In this document: piece by piece, positions 46,101 to 61,100 of the stretch | Layout: every line of letters starts with the position of its first letter | How positions within the stretch are numbered: the stretch's first letter is position 1 | NCBI RefSeq assembly: GCF_037392515.1 | Contig: NC_090280.1 | Coordinates: forward strand, 61,951,504-62,015,503 | Direction: 5' to 3' | Length of the DNA stretch: 64,000 bases | DNA from: Haliotis asinina | Lineage: Eukaryota > Mollusca > Gastropoda > Lepetellida > Haliotidae | Position numbers and translations under genes: made by a program | The notes under the pieces: model-generated | Databases searched by the model: none | Told to the model about the DNA's origin: nothing | What the model saw: the letters and a program-made list of their open reading frames with translations, nothing else

Positions 46101-49100
46101 TAATCTTGGCTTGGCCAGTAGACGAGTACTTGAGGCAAATTTAGTTCCCTGACTGGAATAAACGTCCCATTGGCGCCAGACAATCCAGTGTGTCATTCCT
46201 CCCTCCATACTGCCCTATAATTTTGGAGATACTGACTGGGAGGTGTATGATAAATGGATCCTAGCTCCAGGAGTATCTAATCAATATAAGCCTCTAAAAC
46301 AAAGGTAATCTGACATGACTCAGATATGCAGTATTCTCACGGGAAGGTTTTACATTTTCAACCCAAACTGAAAAGTGTTAACCTATGATCCTTCAAAACT
46401 ATCTTCTTGCTGAGATGCCAGATAAGATAAGAAAACGTCCTGATATTTCTTTTGAAATAATGCAATAGTCTGGATGTGAAACAGATTTAATGACAGTGGG
46501 CAGGAAAATACCAACAGACAGACAACAGAAGGCATGATGTAAAGATTGAACACCCTTTGATGGGTCAGTGGGGAACCATTTGGCTACGTGACTTAAAGAA
46601 GTTGCATGTTCTATTCGCATTTGGAATTTCCATGTTAAAAAAATCGGATTTCCTGCCAAAAGTTAATTATAAATGCACATTGAAAAAATTTGTGTACAAT
46701 TCCAACTATAAAACCGCCAAATGTGTCTTACAATTCAAACACCTCATTACATCTCTCTGCACTGTTTTCACTGGCCTGTCTTACAGCCCCTTAACCATTT
46801 TTTCCATTTTGGTCTAGCACTGGCTGTAATGCAACAATCAAATAAGTCCTGGCCATGATTTCTCAAAACAAACTTAAGTTTTTACTCAAACTGATTTTGA
46901 CAATTTGAAATAGTTGAATGTTTAAGTCAGATGCATCATTAAAGTATTAAAGCCCAAACAAGTTAAGCATTCCGTTCATCAAACTCAAATTGTCTGCTAT
47001 GTTTGAATTTGATATTGATTTCAGTTCATTCTGGGAAATGTGTTTTTTCAAATTTGAATAAAACATGTCACTTAAGTCAAAACTCAGTCTTAAGTTTGTT
47101 TCGAGAAATTGGGGCCAGATTGTACCTAAGTTCCAAATCCTCCATGTGACTGGAACTCCTGGTCAGATTATAAATGGAGCTATTTATTTTTTTCAGAATC
47201 ATGTACTGTTCAGAGACTAAGCATCAGCCTCTATTTTCACTTAAATATTTACATTTACATGTTTAGAAACCTCTGCACATATTCAGGCATTTGCACATCA
47301 CAAGAGTGAACCCAGTAGCTCATTGTGTCTATATATAGTCATAGCTATGATGCTCCATCTGTGTTAAGCATCCTAATAGATAATGAAGTCAGATGTTTGG
47401 TTGGAGCCATGCATGATTAATACTATATTGTTGATGCTCTAATTGCTAGGTGATGGCAGCGTGATTGTACCAACTGCAAATAAATGTCTTCCACATGTCT
47501 TTTTCTGATTTCTTGCACTTCAACTTATGAATAATTCATATGAGAAACTTTCCACTGAGAGAAAGCTTTTTAGGAGTTGATCCATAATCTGTCAGTGCAT
47601 TGACTGACATGCATGAATATTTTTGGGCACAATATGATTACACAGCAAAACTGAAATTGTATGAATGCCTGACATTGATTTGTGATGGTTGTGTCATTTC
47701 TGTACATCCTATCAGCAGCCTTATCATGACCTTAGTGATGGATTATCATATTAATTATCATCACCCAATTTAACATCAGCGTTATTGGTGGCAACGGACA
47801 TGATGCTGTGAAGGAATACACTGTGGTTGCCAATGACAACATGTCCTGTGTGTCCAATGGCAGGGTGGACTGTTACATGTGTCTGTATCTAACAAAAGCA
47901 AAGCATTGATCAATACTGGTATTATGTGAGGGTCTATCTCCACCTATACTGCACATATCGCTCTGCCATGTTAGGTGGCAGGGCTCTCTCTGCTTAGTCT
48001 TCAGGGGCTGTTGGTGCTTTTGTAATGATGTAGGTAAACAAACAACTGGTTGGCTGTATTGATTCTTCAGCAACTTGTTTATACTACAATAGATGGCTGG
48101 TATGTGTCGATTATGTAGCCACGCCTATAAAACGGGTTGTATGGTGCAACTCAATGTTCAGCTCATAGACATTTTAATAATTCTTTATGCATTTCCACGG
48201 CTACAGAAGCATTATTTCATCTACCTTCCTTCTACTGTTCCATAGAGTGTTTTTAAACAATTTACAACAAGGGTGCTTAGTTTCTCCCTTTTTATCCCCC
48301 CGGCATGTAATGCTGGGGGATATAGTGGATGCCTCGTCTGTCCGTCCATCCATCCGTAATCATTTTGTTTCTGGAGCAGAACTCAGAAACCGTTCAATAT
48401 TTTTAGATCAAACTTGATAGATATAGTAATCTCAGCCTATGGTTGTGCCTTTTGCTATTTACAGAGTTTTGGCATTTATATTTTTTCGTTTTTCCATGGA
48501 ACGTTTTGGTGTTAGTCTTATGGTGGGGTGGGCTTTGTTTCCGGAGCAGAACTTAAAAACAGTTCAATATTTTTCTGCAAAACTTGCTAGATATATCAAT
48601 CAGTACCTAAAATGGTGCCTTTTGCTATGTACAGGTTTTTATGATTTATTATTTTCTCGGTTTCCATGGAAACATTTCGGATCTAGTCTGAAAATTGAGA
48701 GGTATGTTTCATTTCCAGAGCAGAACTTAAATGCCGTTCAATACTTTTCTGCAAAACTTGGTAGATATATCAGTCAGAACCTATAGTGGTGCCTTTTGCT
48801 ATGTACAGGAACTTGTGATTTATTATTTTCTCCGTTTCAATGGAAACGTTTTGGACCTAGTCTGAAAAGTGTAGGGTGTGTTTCATTTCCGTAGCAGAAC
48901 TCAAAAACTTCTGAACATCTGTTAGTAAAACTTTCTAGATATGTGCAGCAGACCTTAAAGTGGTGCCTTTTGGTTTTTAAAAGTTTTTGTGATTTATAAT
49001 TTTCTTGGTTTCCATGGAAATGTTTCGGACTTAGTCTCAAAATGGAGGGGTGGGCTTCGTTCCCAGAGCACAACTCAAAAACCATTTCTTATCTTTCAAC

Positions 49101-52100
49101 AGATCTTGGCAGATATATGAAATTGTAACTTTGCTGGTTACAGATATATGGCATTTATAATTTTCATGAATTCCATGGAAACAGTTCAAACTTAGTCTAA
49201 AAACACAATGAGTAACTCTCAGATTAGTTGTCCTTTCAAACATGTGGGGGCCGGGGGGTTATGTCTTCTTCTGATGACTCTTGTTTGAATCCTGGATCAC
49301 CTTACATAGCTTCAAAATCTCCTAAATTGTTCATTACTGTTACAAAATTGCACCTAGAATATGAAAATTATACATCAAAAGATCTGTAATGGAAATGGAA
49401 ACTGAGTGGAAATTATCAGCACAGTAAACTAACAATCTTTCATACATATATGGAGGCTGTTGGGTAGCCTGTTGGTTAAAACTGGAAGTGTTCGCTTGTC
49501 ACACCAAAGATCCATGTTTGATTCCCCATATGGGTGGGTGCAATGTGTGAAGCTCATTTCTTGTGTTTCTCTGTCGTGATGTTCCTGGAATATTGCTGAA
49601 AGAGGCCAACTCACCTTACCAACTCTTACCATTTTTTAGCACATCTTGGTACTAGAGGTATTCTAGCAATAGAGTCTTTAACAGTAGAGATTACAGTAGG
49701 TGTCTCTACTGGTAGAATCTCTGATCCTACTAGTAGAGATTGCAAAGAGTGTCTATTGAATTGTCATTCCATTTCAGCTGGTATTATCTGTTTGACAACA
49801 ACAAAGACGTTACTTCTGAACAATAATATGCAATTTACTCAGGTATGGACTGTTTCCAGTTCAACAGATACACATATTACAATATTTACACATCTTACAA
49901 AACAGGTAACAATGAAAAAGCAATGGCACTGAACTATTTTTTAATGTGACTCTGAATAAAGTAATGAACTTTTTACTGGCAACTGAAAAATAAAACAACA
50001 TACATGACATTTCTTCATGTTCTTTTTAAATCACTCTTGTTAATTGTGATTGTATGAGTTATTCTATATATCAGAGTCAACCAGTAGAGACTCCGATTCC
50101 AATCTCTAGATTCCACCAGTAGATACTGCTATTTAGATACTTTGCTATTTATCACTTTTTTAAATAGTTCTGTAAATGAGATGTTGATTTATTCTTTCAT
50201 AATTATATCATCATGATTATGTCATAAAATCAGGGCAAGTGGAAAATTAGTCAGGACATAGAGCATTACATGCCAGGGGGATATAGTCGACGCCTTGTCT
50301 GTCCATCCGTCCGTCTGTCCATAATCATTTTGTTTCTGGAGCATAAATCAGAAACCATTCAATTTTTTCTGCAAAACTTGGTAGATATGTGTGGCAGACC
50401 CCAAAGTGGTGCCTTTTACTATTTACAGGTTTTTATGGTGTATTATTTTCTCGGTTGCATGAACACGTTGCTGACTTCCTTTCCAGAGCACAGCTTGAAA
50501 ACCATTTCCTTTCTTTCAAAAGATCTTGGCAGATATACGAGACAGATCTTGAAATGGTGACTTTCTGATTACAGATATATGGCATTTATATTTTTCATGA
50601 ATTCCATGGAAACAATTCAGACTTGGTCTAAAAACAATAAGTAACTGTCGGATGATTTGTCCTTTCAAATATGGGGGGGCCAGGGGGTTATGTCATCTTC
50701 TGATGACTCTTGTTTGTTTTGTCCGTTCTCCAGTATGATGTATCCTACAGACTGTTAAAAGTGATAAATAGCAAAGTCATTCAAATCATGAATTAATTAT
50801 GTCATGTGGAGAGTGAAAGGTGAAGGTCGTTCAGACAAGGATGACAGCTGACAGAGCAACAGCAGCAGCAATCAATATATTGCCTCCAAGTCTTGGATTG
50901 TATACTGCTATCTCTAATTGGGCTTTTGCGCCAGTAATTGTCACATTGATAGACAGGTAGCATGGAAAGAAGCATGATCATGGTGACACCTACTTTATAA
51001 ACCCAACATCAGACAGTATCTGAAGTAGACCCCTGGCCTCTATCCTGTGGCTGTAACACCTGTATGTTGATAGACATTCATGTATTCTACTCTGCCTGAC
51101 TGTCCATTAGACACTGACAGTGACAGTATCTGAAGTAGCTCCCTGGCCTCTATCCTGTGGCTGTAACACCTGTATGTTGATAGACATTCATGTATTCTAC
51201 TCTGCCTGACTGTCCATTAGACACTGACGGTGACAGTATCTGAAGTAGCTCCCTGGCCTCTATCCTGTGGCTGTAACACCTGTATGTTGATAGACATTCA
51301 TGTATTGTACTCTGCCTGAGTGTCCAATAGATTCTGACAGTGACAGTATCTGAAGTACAGCATTCCGCCATAAGTATTCGGAAAATCCAGTGACGTAATT
51401 TTAATATGGTGTTAAGTCGCACAGTATTTTCGAGACACTGCAAGAAGTACGTCGTCTTACACCATGTAATTTTGACAGTGGTTGGTATGTCACGTGAGCC
51501 TCACATGGACAAAGTTGTGATGTCACTTGTCGTCTGCTTCACTGAAATCGCGATCGTAAACAACATGGGTCGGAAATCGAAGGAATTATCATCGACTGTA
51601 AGAGAAAAGATCGTCACATTATTTGTAGCAGGGATAAAAAGATCTGAAATTGTCAGGATAGTTGCAATGCCTTCAAGCACCGTTTACAGTTTTTTAGACA
51701 GATATTTGACACGAGGAAATACAGAAAATCGCCATAGAAGTGGAAGGCCAGTTTTGTTCAAGGCTCAAGATGAACGACGACTTTTGTCATGTGTAAAAAA
51801 GAATCGTAGGAGCTCCTTGAACGAAATTACCAATATTTTCAATGATAGCAGGGACAGAAGTTTCTCCAAGCGAACTGTTGAGAGAAAACTACATTCCAAG
51901 GATTTCATAAACACTCAGTGAGAAATCGTGTGGTGTGGTGCAGAGGGAAGAGAATGAAAAATGTTGCTGATTACTGGAGTCGTGTCATCTTCAGCAATGA
52001 ATGCAAAGTTAAAGTGGGCTCTGACAGTTGTGTGAGTTTGGAGAAAAGTCAGCAAAGAATGGCTAGGTGATTGTATCTGTCCTCCATCACGTAAAAAGTT

Positions 52101-55100
52101 TGGACTCATGATTTGGGGATGTGTTACCTACAATGGCGTGGGGACAACGACGGTTGTAGACAGCAATATTAATGCACTGAAGTACATTGATATATTAAAT
52201 GACAACATTTGGCCCGTTATTATGACTATATACTACAAATGACTATATTTTTCAAGATGATAAAGCATGTGTACATCAGGCTCGTGCAGTGCAGGAATTT
52301 CGCTGTATCAACGATTTAAACAGTCTAAACTGGCCTGCCCAGTCTCCTGACTCAAACATTATTGAAAATGTGTGGTGGAAACTTAAAAGGGAAATTCAGA
52401 AAAATATTCAAAACATAAACAGTGTTGCCGACTTGGAACATCTGTCGTGCGTGGGAAGGTATGTCAGTCCAGTACATCAGATCGCTCTACAACACCATCC
52501 CAAGGGGACTTGCGAGTAATTAACTGTAGAGGTCATATTACCAAGTACTGAGGTAAGATAAGTTTGTTTATACTTACCTAATTGAATTTATTAATACAAA
52601 ATGTCTATGAGTCAAAACAGCACATAATGACCGACGTGTTGATTTTCCGAATACTTATGGTGGAATGTTGTAGCTCCCTGGCCTCTATCCTGTGGCTGTA
52701 ACACCTGTATGTTGATAGACATTCATGCATTCTACTCTGCCTGACTGTCCATTAGACACTGACGGTGACAGTATCTGAAGTAGCTCCCTGGCCTCTATCC
52801 TGTGGCTGTAACACCTGTATGTTGATAGACATTCATGCATTCTACTCTGCCTGACTGTCCATTAGACACTGAAGGTGACAGTATCTGAAGTAGCTCCCTG
52901 GCCTCTATCCTGTGGCTGTAACACCTGTATGTTGATAGACATTCATGCATTCTATTCTGCCTGAGTGTCCATTAGACACTGACAGTGACAGTATCTGAAG
53001 TAGCTCCCTGGCCTCTATCCTGTGGCTGTAACACCTGTATGTTGATAGACATTCATGCATTCTACTCTGCCTGACTGTCCATTAGACACTGACGGTGACA
53101 GTATCTGAAGTAGCTCCCTGGCCTCTATCCTGTGGCTGTAACACCTGTATGTTGATAGACATTCATGCATTCTACTCTGCCTGACTGTCCATTAGACACT
53201 GACAGTGACAGTATCTGAAGTAGACCCCTGGCCTCTATCCTGTGGCTGTAACACCTGTATGTTGATAGACATTCATGCATTCTACTCTGCCTGACTGTCC
53301 ATTAGACACTGACAGTGACAGTATCTGAAGTAGCTCCCTGGCTTCTATCCTGTGGCTGTAACACCTGTATGTTGATAGACATTCATGTATTCTACTCTGC
53401 CTGACTGTCCATTAGACACTGATGGTGACAGTATCTGAAGTAGCTCCCTGGCCTCTATCCTGTGGCTGTAACACCTGTATGTTGATAGACATTCATGTAT
53501 TCTACTCTGCCTGACTGTCCATTAGACACTGACGGTGACAGTATCTGAAGTAGCTCCCTGGCCTCTATCCTGTGGCTGTAACACCTGTATGTTGATAGAC
53601 ATTCATGCATTCTACTCTGCCTGACTGTCCATTAGACACTGACAGTGACAGTATCTGAAGTAGCTCCCTGGCCTCTATCCTGTGGCTGTAACACCTGTAT
53701 GTTGATAGACATTCATGTATTCTACTCTGCCTGACTGTCCATTAGACACTGACGGTGACAGTATCTGAAGTAGCTCCCTGGCCTCTATCCTGTGGCTGTA
53801 ACACCTGTATGTTGATAGACATTCATGCATTCTACTCTGCCTGACTGTCCATTAGACACTGACAGTGACAGTATCTGAAGTAGCTCCCTGGCCTCTATCC
53901 TGTGGCTGTAACACCTGTATGTTGATAGACATTCATGCATTCTATTCTGCCTGACTGTCCATTAGACACTGACGGTGACAGTATCTGAAGTAGCTCCCTG
54001 GCCTCTATCCTGTGGCTGTAACACCTGTATGTTGATAGACATTCATGCATTCTACTCTGCCTGACTGTCCATTAGACACTGACGGTGACAGTATCTGAAG
54101 TAGCTCCCAGGCCTCTATCCTGTGGCTGTAACACCTGTATGTTGATAGACATTCATGCATTCTACTCTGCCTGACTGTCCATTAGACACTGACGGTGACA
54201 GTATCTGAAGTAGCTCCCTGGCCTCTATCCTGTGGCTGTAACACCTGTATGTTGATAGACATTCATGCATTCTACTCTGCCTGACTGTCCATTAGACACT
54301 GACGGTGACAGTATCTGAAGTAGCTCCCTGGCCTCTATCCTGTGGCTGTAACACCTGTATGTTGATAGACATTCATGCATTCTACTCTGCCTGACTGTCC
54401 ATTAGACACTGACGGTGACAGTATCTGAAGTAGCTCCCTGGCCTCTATCCTGTGGCTGTAACACCTGTATGTTGATAGACATTCATGCATTCTACTCTGC
54501 CTGACTGTCCATTAGACACTGACGGTGACAGTATCTGAAGTAGCTCCCTGGCCTCTATCCTGTGGCTGTAACACCTGTATGTTGATAGACATTCATGCAT
54601 TCTACTCTGCCTGACTGTCCATTAGACACTGACGGTGACAGTATCTGAAGTAGCTCCCTGGCCTCTATCTTGTGGCTGTAACACCTGTATGTTGATAGAC
54701 ATTCATGCATTCTACTCTGCCTGACTGTCCATTAGACACTGACAGTGACAGTATCTGAAGTAGCTCCCTGGCCTCTATCCTGTGGCTGTAACACCTGTAT
54801 GTTGATAGACATTCATGCATTCTACTCTGCCTGACTGTCCATTAGACACTGACGGTGACAGTATCTGAAGTAGCTCCCTGGCCTCTATCCTGTGGCTGTA
54901 ACACCTGTATGTTGATAGACATTCATGCATTCTACTCTGCCTGACTGTCCATTAGACACTGACGGTGACAGTATCTGAAGTAGCTCCCTGGCCTCTATCC
55001 TGTGGCTGTAACACCTGTATGTTGATAGACATTCATGCATTCTACTCTGCCTGACTGTCCATTAGACACTGACAGTGACAGTATCTGAAGTAGACCCCTG

Positions 55101-58100
55101 GCCTCTATCCTGTGGCTGTAACACCTGTATGTTGATAGACATTCATGCATTCTACTCTGCCTGACTGTCCATTAGACACTGACGGTGACAGTATCTGAAG
55201 TAGCTCCCTGGCCTCTATCCTGTGGCTAAGACACCTGTATGATGATTGATATGATGTATTCAACTCTGCCTGACTGTCCATTAGACGCTGGCAGTGACAG
55301 TATCTGAAGAAGCTCTGTGGCCTCTATCGTCTGGTTATAACACCTGTATATTATTGTTCTTCGTCGCAATGCAGAATGCAAACGCAATATGTCATAAAAC
55401 ATTGCACCCAATGTCTTCAATAATTTGAGGGTGGTGGTGTAGCCTAGTGGTTAAAGTGCTCGCTCATCACACTGAAGACCCAGGTTAGATTTCCCACATG
55501 GGCACAATGTATGAAGCCCATTTTCTGGTGACACCTGATGTGATATTGCTTGAATATTGTTAAAAGCGGCATAAACTAAACTAAACTCACTTACTCAATA
55601 TTTTGACACCCTACGTTGGGTGATTATGCAGATACCAGTCATTTCAGGCGTCTTGTATGTGACCAACAGATAAAAAGTATTAAATATGTTATAAATATTT
55701 TGTTTTCTTTAACGGTGAGGGGACATTGCCATATTAATGGGAACCACCTTTTTATTCTGATGTATTCCATTCTGCCCCACTGTCAGTATCAAGTCAGATG
55801 TACATGTATGACTCACTTACCTCTTCCACAAATTGATCTGAGTGCTAAGATAGTTTTAAGTCACCTACTATAACATAGTGAATTATTACCACGGGCATCT
55901 TATTGTAGAGCAGATCTGAGGGGAAGACTGGCTTTCCATGCAATGACATAAATATTAAAGACACAGAGCAAAAGAAAATAATGGCAATGTGTGCTGTTTC
56001 CTCAGCAAAGGACATGGCTCTGTTCACTCTGTGGTAAATAGATAGCCTGTGGAATAAATTCAATATAGCTGTTAACCTTCAGGCTCCTCACAGGCAGCCT
56101 GTGTTGTATGATCCCATGGGAGTCTTAGAATGAAATATCAGGGTCGAACAGAACAGAACACAATATCATTCTCATGAATCTTTCAAAAAGGTATAGAGAA
56201 TGTACGATTATTTTCATACAATGTATGAAATGGTTGATACATTATGGTGTACTGATCCTTTGAAAGGGGTAATAATATGGTTTGAGCATAATTCTCAACA
56301 TGGACAAAGCACTAGAAATGGACAAGCATTTTAAAACATGTTAGTTACGTGAGTCAACAGCTCATTGGCTCGTCTGGGTATTGATTTCAGGTACTGATTA
56401 TGACCTTGTAATGACAGATTTTAGGATAGCCTTTTTTCCTGATGTAGAACAGCTGTCTCGACATATGTAACTGGCATTTGTCTAGAATATGTCATTGTCT
56501 TTCACGACAGATATTCACCACATGGGTATAATGTGTGAAACCCATTTCTGGTGTCCACTGCCATGATATTGATGGAGTATTGCTAAACTGAACTCACTCA
56601 CTCACTGACTCATTCTTACCAAACTTAGTAGTATTCTGTTTGACAGTAGTAAATAATCTAGTCAGTACCAGACAAACCTGTGATTGATATTAAGAGGTAC
56701 TTTTCCATGTGCATTTATTTAAGCCAATTTTGACAATATTCCTGAAATATGGTTTGCTGTGCCAAAAGTGGACATTACACATTTTGTGTACCTTTGAGAT
56801 GAAGCATCTTCCTTGTCATAGACTAATGATTTTACAAGGGGCACCTACACCAACTACACATCTTAGATATTATGTTAGGGGCATTGTAGACTCCTATAGT
56901 TTTGAGGGGTGTGTGTTTTTTTTTCTCTTTAGTTATTGTTGGTTTTTTTTGTTTTGTTTTTGTTGGGGAGGGGGTTTGTTTTGGGTTTTTTATTTTCATG
57001 CTGAACACTGCACTCAGCATTAGCCCAGCTTCATGGCTGCTGTATGTGAATGATGGAATCCAGATATGCAGTGATCAACAATGTGAACCTTGATCTATGC
57101 AATAAGGATATGATGACGTGTCATCTGAGTCAGCGAGACTGACTACCAAATCATGTTGGGTTGCTGAAGATTTACCCTCCCTCATAGAGGCTTGCCTATT
57201 TTTAGATCCACTTCTACAGTATCCTACTGAGAAGCATAATTATCATTGAGAGTTTTTGAAAGATTTGAGGGTTATCCAAGTTTTCTTTGTGGAGGAATTG
57301 ATATTGTGAATATTGGAATCTAATGAAGCTCTGTAAGCTGAAGCTATAGAGGATTGTTTGCGTGTTGAGTTTAATCACACATCCATTATTGTGATAGAGC
57401 ACTTTGTCACCATTCATGGTTTAAACAGCACTGTGGACATCAATTTAATGGATTTGTTGTTGTTTGATGCATCATTTCCATGGCAACAGGAAATAATCTG
57501 CATGAGTTACTGCTAGGCTTCCCTGAAGGAGTGTTGTATACCACTTGACTTCCTGGTCATGAGGAACCAGGGAGTAATTGATATTCTAGCTTGGTGGTTT
57601 GGCATCTGTATGTGGCTATGGCTGCGGCTGCAGCTGTACATCACAAATATCAGTTAAGGAGGGTACTCAGTACACAGTAAATCGCTTAGTAGCTGGACAG
57701 CAGCCTTAGATCATAGGCTTTTAGCACCACTGTGGAGGGCTGGAATTGGTTTTATTGTTACCATATTCATAGAGGTATAGATTTACTCAGATCATTTCTA
57801 CAACTAGCAGGAACGGCAGGGTAGCCTAATGGTTTATAAGCCTCCTCTCAACAGCCTGTCCTGGTTGAGTCCCTAAATGGGTACAACATGTGAAGCCTAT
57901 GTCTGGTGTCCCTCGCCATGATATTGCTAGAATATTGCAGGTTATTGCTGGACTCACTCTCTCACTCTCTCTGTCTCACACACACACACGCACACGCGCA
58001 CACGCACACACACACACTGTGTGGCAATAATGAGCATAACTACTACAAATTCACTTATATTTCAGTGTGAAGTCCTTTTGTTCTTAGCCATGTTATGCAT

Positions 58101-61100
58101 AAAAAATATAGCACAGAGTATGTGTGTGATATGTAAGATCCCAAATCCTCTTTTGTCTTTTTCAAGGTATTTAACATCACTCCATGAGTTTCTTTGCCTG
58201 AATAGTCCTAAAATAGTCTACTAGTTTGCCAGGATTTGTATACCTTTAACAGCAGATTAGTCATGCTTGTAGACTAGTGGGATAGCTTGTCATTGAGTCC
58301 CACCAACACTGCCTGTAGACAGACTGTAAATATGAAATCACACAAAGTTATCGAACAGTTGTACCATGGTAAAATTTTCAGAAAAAAATAAACTGAAAAT
58401 TTGTACTAAAATGTCAATCTGTGTTAAAGGTGTGGTAATGGGATTTCTGTTCATGATCTGTTAGGGCTGGGACAGGTACTGGGGTATTCAATTCAGATCT
58501 GGGCCAAGTACACCTAGAATTGACTCCTATTTTTAGGAATTGAGTACACGGAAAGGGAAAGAACTCTGTAATGACAAGGGCAAATAATAACATGTCTTCT
58601 GCATTTTTTTATGTAGCACACATATACATCACTGGTATTGTCCAATTAATGGAGGTTATCAATAAGTACTGTAGTGTGTAATTCATCTGTGCATGAGCAG
58701 TGAGTAGTCAAGTTTTAGTACCAACAGGAATCCATAAATCATAGTCCTCATTCTTCAGGAACAAAAAGTTCTGTGATTGAATGAGAAATGCAAGTAATGT
58801 TGTTACTCTTTATACAGGTTAAACATACGTAAATGAAACAGCTTGAAATGAGTTGTAATGTTTTATTGTAACCCTTTCAAATATTCTATAATAAACTCTG
58901 TCAAATCATAATTGAATGTTCAGAAAGTTGACTGAAACGCTGTATTTCTTACATTTCTGTGTACTCGATACCGATTCTGGTAAGTATGTGCTGGTACCAT
59001 TTTCTCCTGTCCGGCCCAGCCCTACCATAACAGCTGTAGTAAACATTATGTACCATGTTATGTTTCAGAATACCTGTGTCCACCTGAGGCCAATGTGTAT
59101 GGAATCGACTTCACCCGCTTCAAGCTGCGAGATATGGAATCTGGCACAGTGCTGTTTGAAGTAGCTAAACCTCCCCCACCTGGTAAGATTCCAGACATAC
59201 CACCCTCATCAGTCTGTATCTTGTGTCTGTTTGGCTTAGGGCCATTGAGTAGCCTAATGGATAAAACATTCACTTGTCACGCTGAAGACTAAGGGTCAAT
59301 GCCCCATACTTGTACAATGTGTGAAGCCCCATACTGGTGTCCCCTTGTGTGATATTTAACAACAAACCAGTCTACCAAATCATTGTCATTCTGCTGTAGC
59401 CCTAGCATGTACTGTATAGTATGTGAAACACATTTTATGCCTTTTCAAAGAAGGAAATTGTTGGTCTTGGAACCTTAACAGAAAAACACTCCAAGACTTC
59501 TAGAATATTAAATGGTCATCCTTTAAATTCTCTAGATTTGGCTTGAGTTAGGTTGATTCTATCTGACCATTAATCCAGTTTAATGATTATTGTCTAAGTC
59601 CCATGGGTTAATAATTGATCTTCGACTACCCATACAAAGGCGACTAATGGGATTTGTTTGTGATGCCTCCTGACTGGGTTGACATGCCATTGTTGTTGCA
59701 TAGACTGGTGCTCATGTGCAGAACAGGATTGTTACTCAAAGAGCACATTAATTAAAGACAAGTTTCACAGTTGTCATATATTGCTGAAAGAAGTTGTGAA
59801 CAACAAGCAAACATAGGGTCCCGACTCATTTCTGTGAAACTCAGTCCTGTTATATATGCTAGTGCTTATGTCCATGTCAACATGCAAAACCTATGTTATG
59901 ACCAAAAGTGTTCTGATCAATTCTTTGATAAATTATTCTAATCTGAGAATTTCAGCTGTTCTTGTTGTTGGAAGCAGACTGCTTAGGCTGTTACAGTTCT
60001 GATGTGACAACTGCATGTTGTTCTGTAGAACTAACACTTTTCACTACCTGTCCTTCATCTATAGGAAATTATACCAATCCTGTGGATTATTAGCCATGTG
60101 AACCATAACGATCAGTGGAATACAAGCTGTTTCTAACACTAGCCCTTGACTGGTGGGATGGCATAGTGGTTAAAGCGTCCATTCATCATGCCGAAGATGC
60201 TAGAACATTGCTAAAAACAACATAGATTTATGCTCACTCACTCTTTAATGGTGTTCGTTTAGCTCTCAGCTACTTCATGTCACATGTAGGACCTCAAGTA
60301 CGTAACCAACTGTTTGGATTAGGTAGTTAATGTGCATGACTTGGACAATGCTAGGAAACACTGTGCATTCTGTCGACCATTTGTTTATCTTACAAAAGTA
60401 TTCACAGGTTGAATGATGTAGAATCAGATTTTTCTTAGTTATTCGCTACAAGAATGTTGTCTGTTGTGAAATATGTCAACTTTGAAAATTGTTGCTCATA
60501 ATGCTGTTTGCTTCAGAAGATGGGGAAGATGCTGACCTTGACCTTGAAGATAGCGATCCTAATGCTGGACGCTTTGTCAGATACCAGTTTACACCACAGT
60601 TTCTCAAACTGAGGACAGTCGGAGCCACGTATGTTCTCAGTTTACCATCTTTCACCTGATTTGTTTGTCGTGACTGTTGAAACTATTTGTGGGAGTTCCA
60701 TCTTTCCTTGTATTATATATACTGAACAGCAAAAGAAATGCAACTCTGGTATTTTGTGAAGGTTTTATATAGAGGACATAAACATGATTTTACTTTTATG
60801 AGATTTTATGGTGTTGTTTTATTTAACTTGCGTGTCTTCAGTGTTCACGAATAGTGTCTGACCCTCTGACAAATCTGGCAGATTCGCCAGTGGTCAGATA
60901 GAAATCACCAACCCGCCAGCCTCAGTGTCTGACTGAATATTTCACAATGTCTTTGTGTGAAGTTGTTATTTGCGGCACTTGTGTGCTGTCCAGCAATCTT
61001 ATGTTTGTTATCATATAATGTTAATAATTTCAGTGCCAATTATGAGAAATGTCAAATCTGAAATGTTTGTTTAACTTTATTCTGTGGGTCCTGTGAATTT

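Noticed and set aside
46399-46817. Two 86-codon ORFs on opposite strands
   Set aside because: No conserved motif; they overlap one another in an intron and show no splice or start context worth calling.
51406-51564. N-terminal extension of the Tc1-like transposase
   Set aside because: The residues before ATG 51565 do not look like transposase; Tc1-like enzymes start near the MGRK segment.
52671-55200. 110-bp repeats as a possible centromeric or rDNA-spacer array
   Set aside because: The block is under 3 kb and lies inside a UNC119 intron, with no rRNA sequence nearby.
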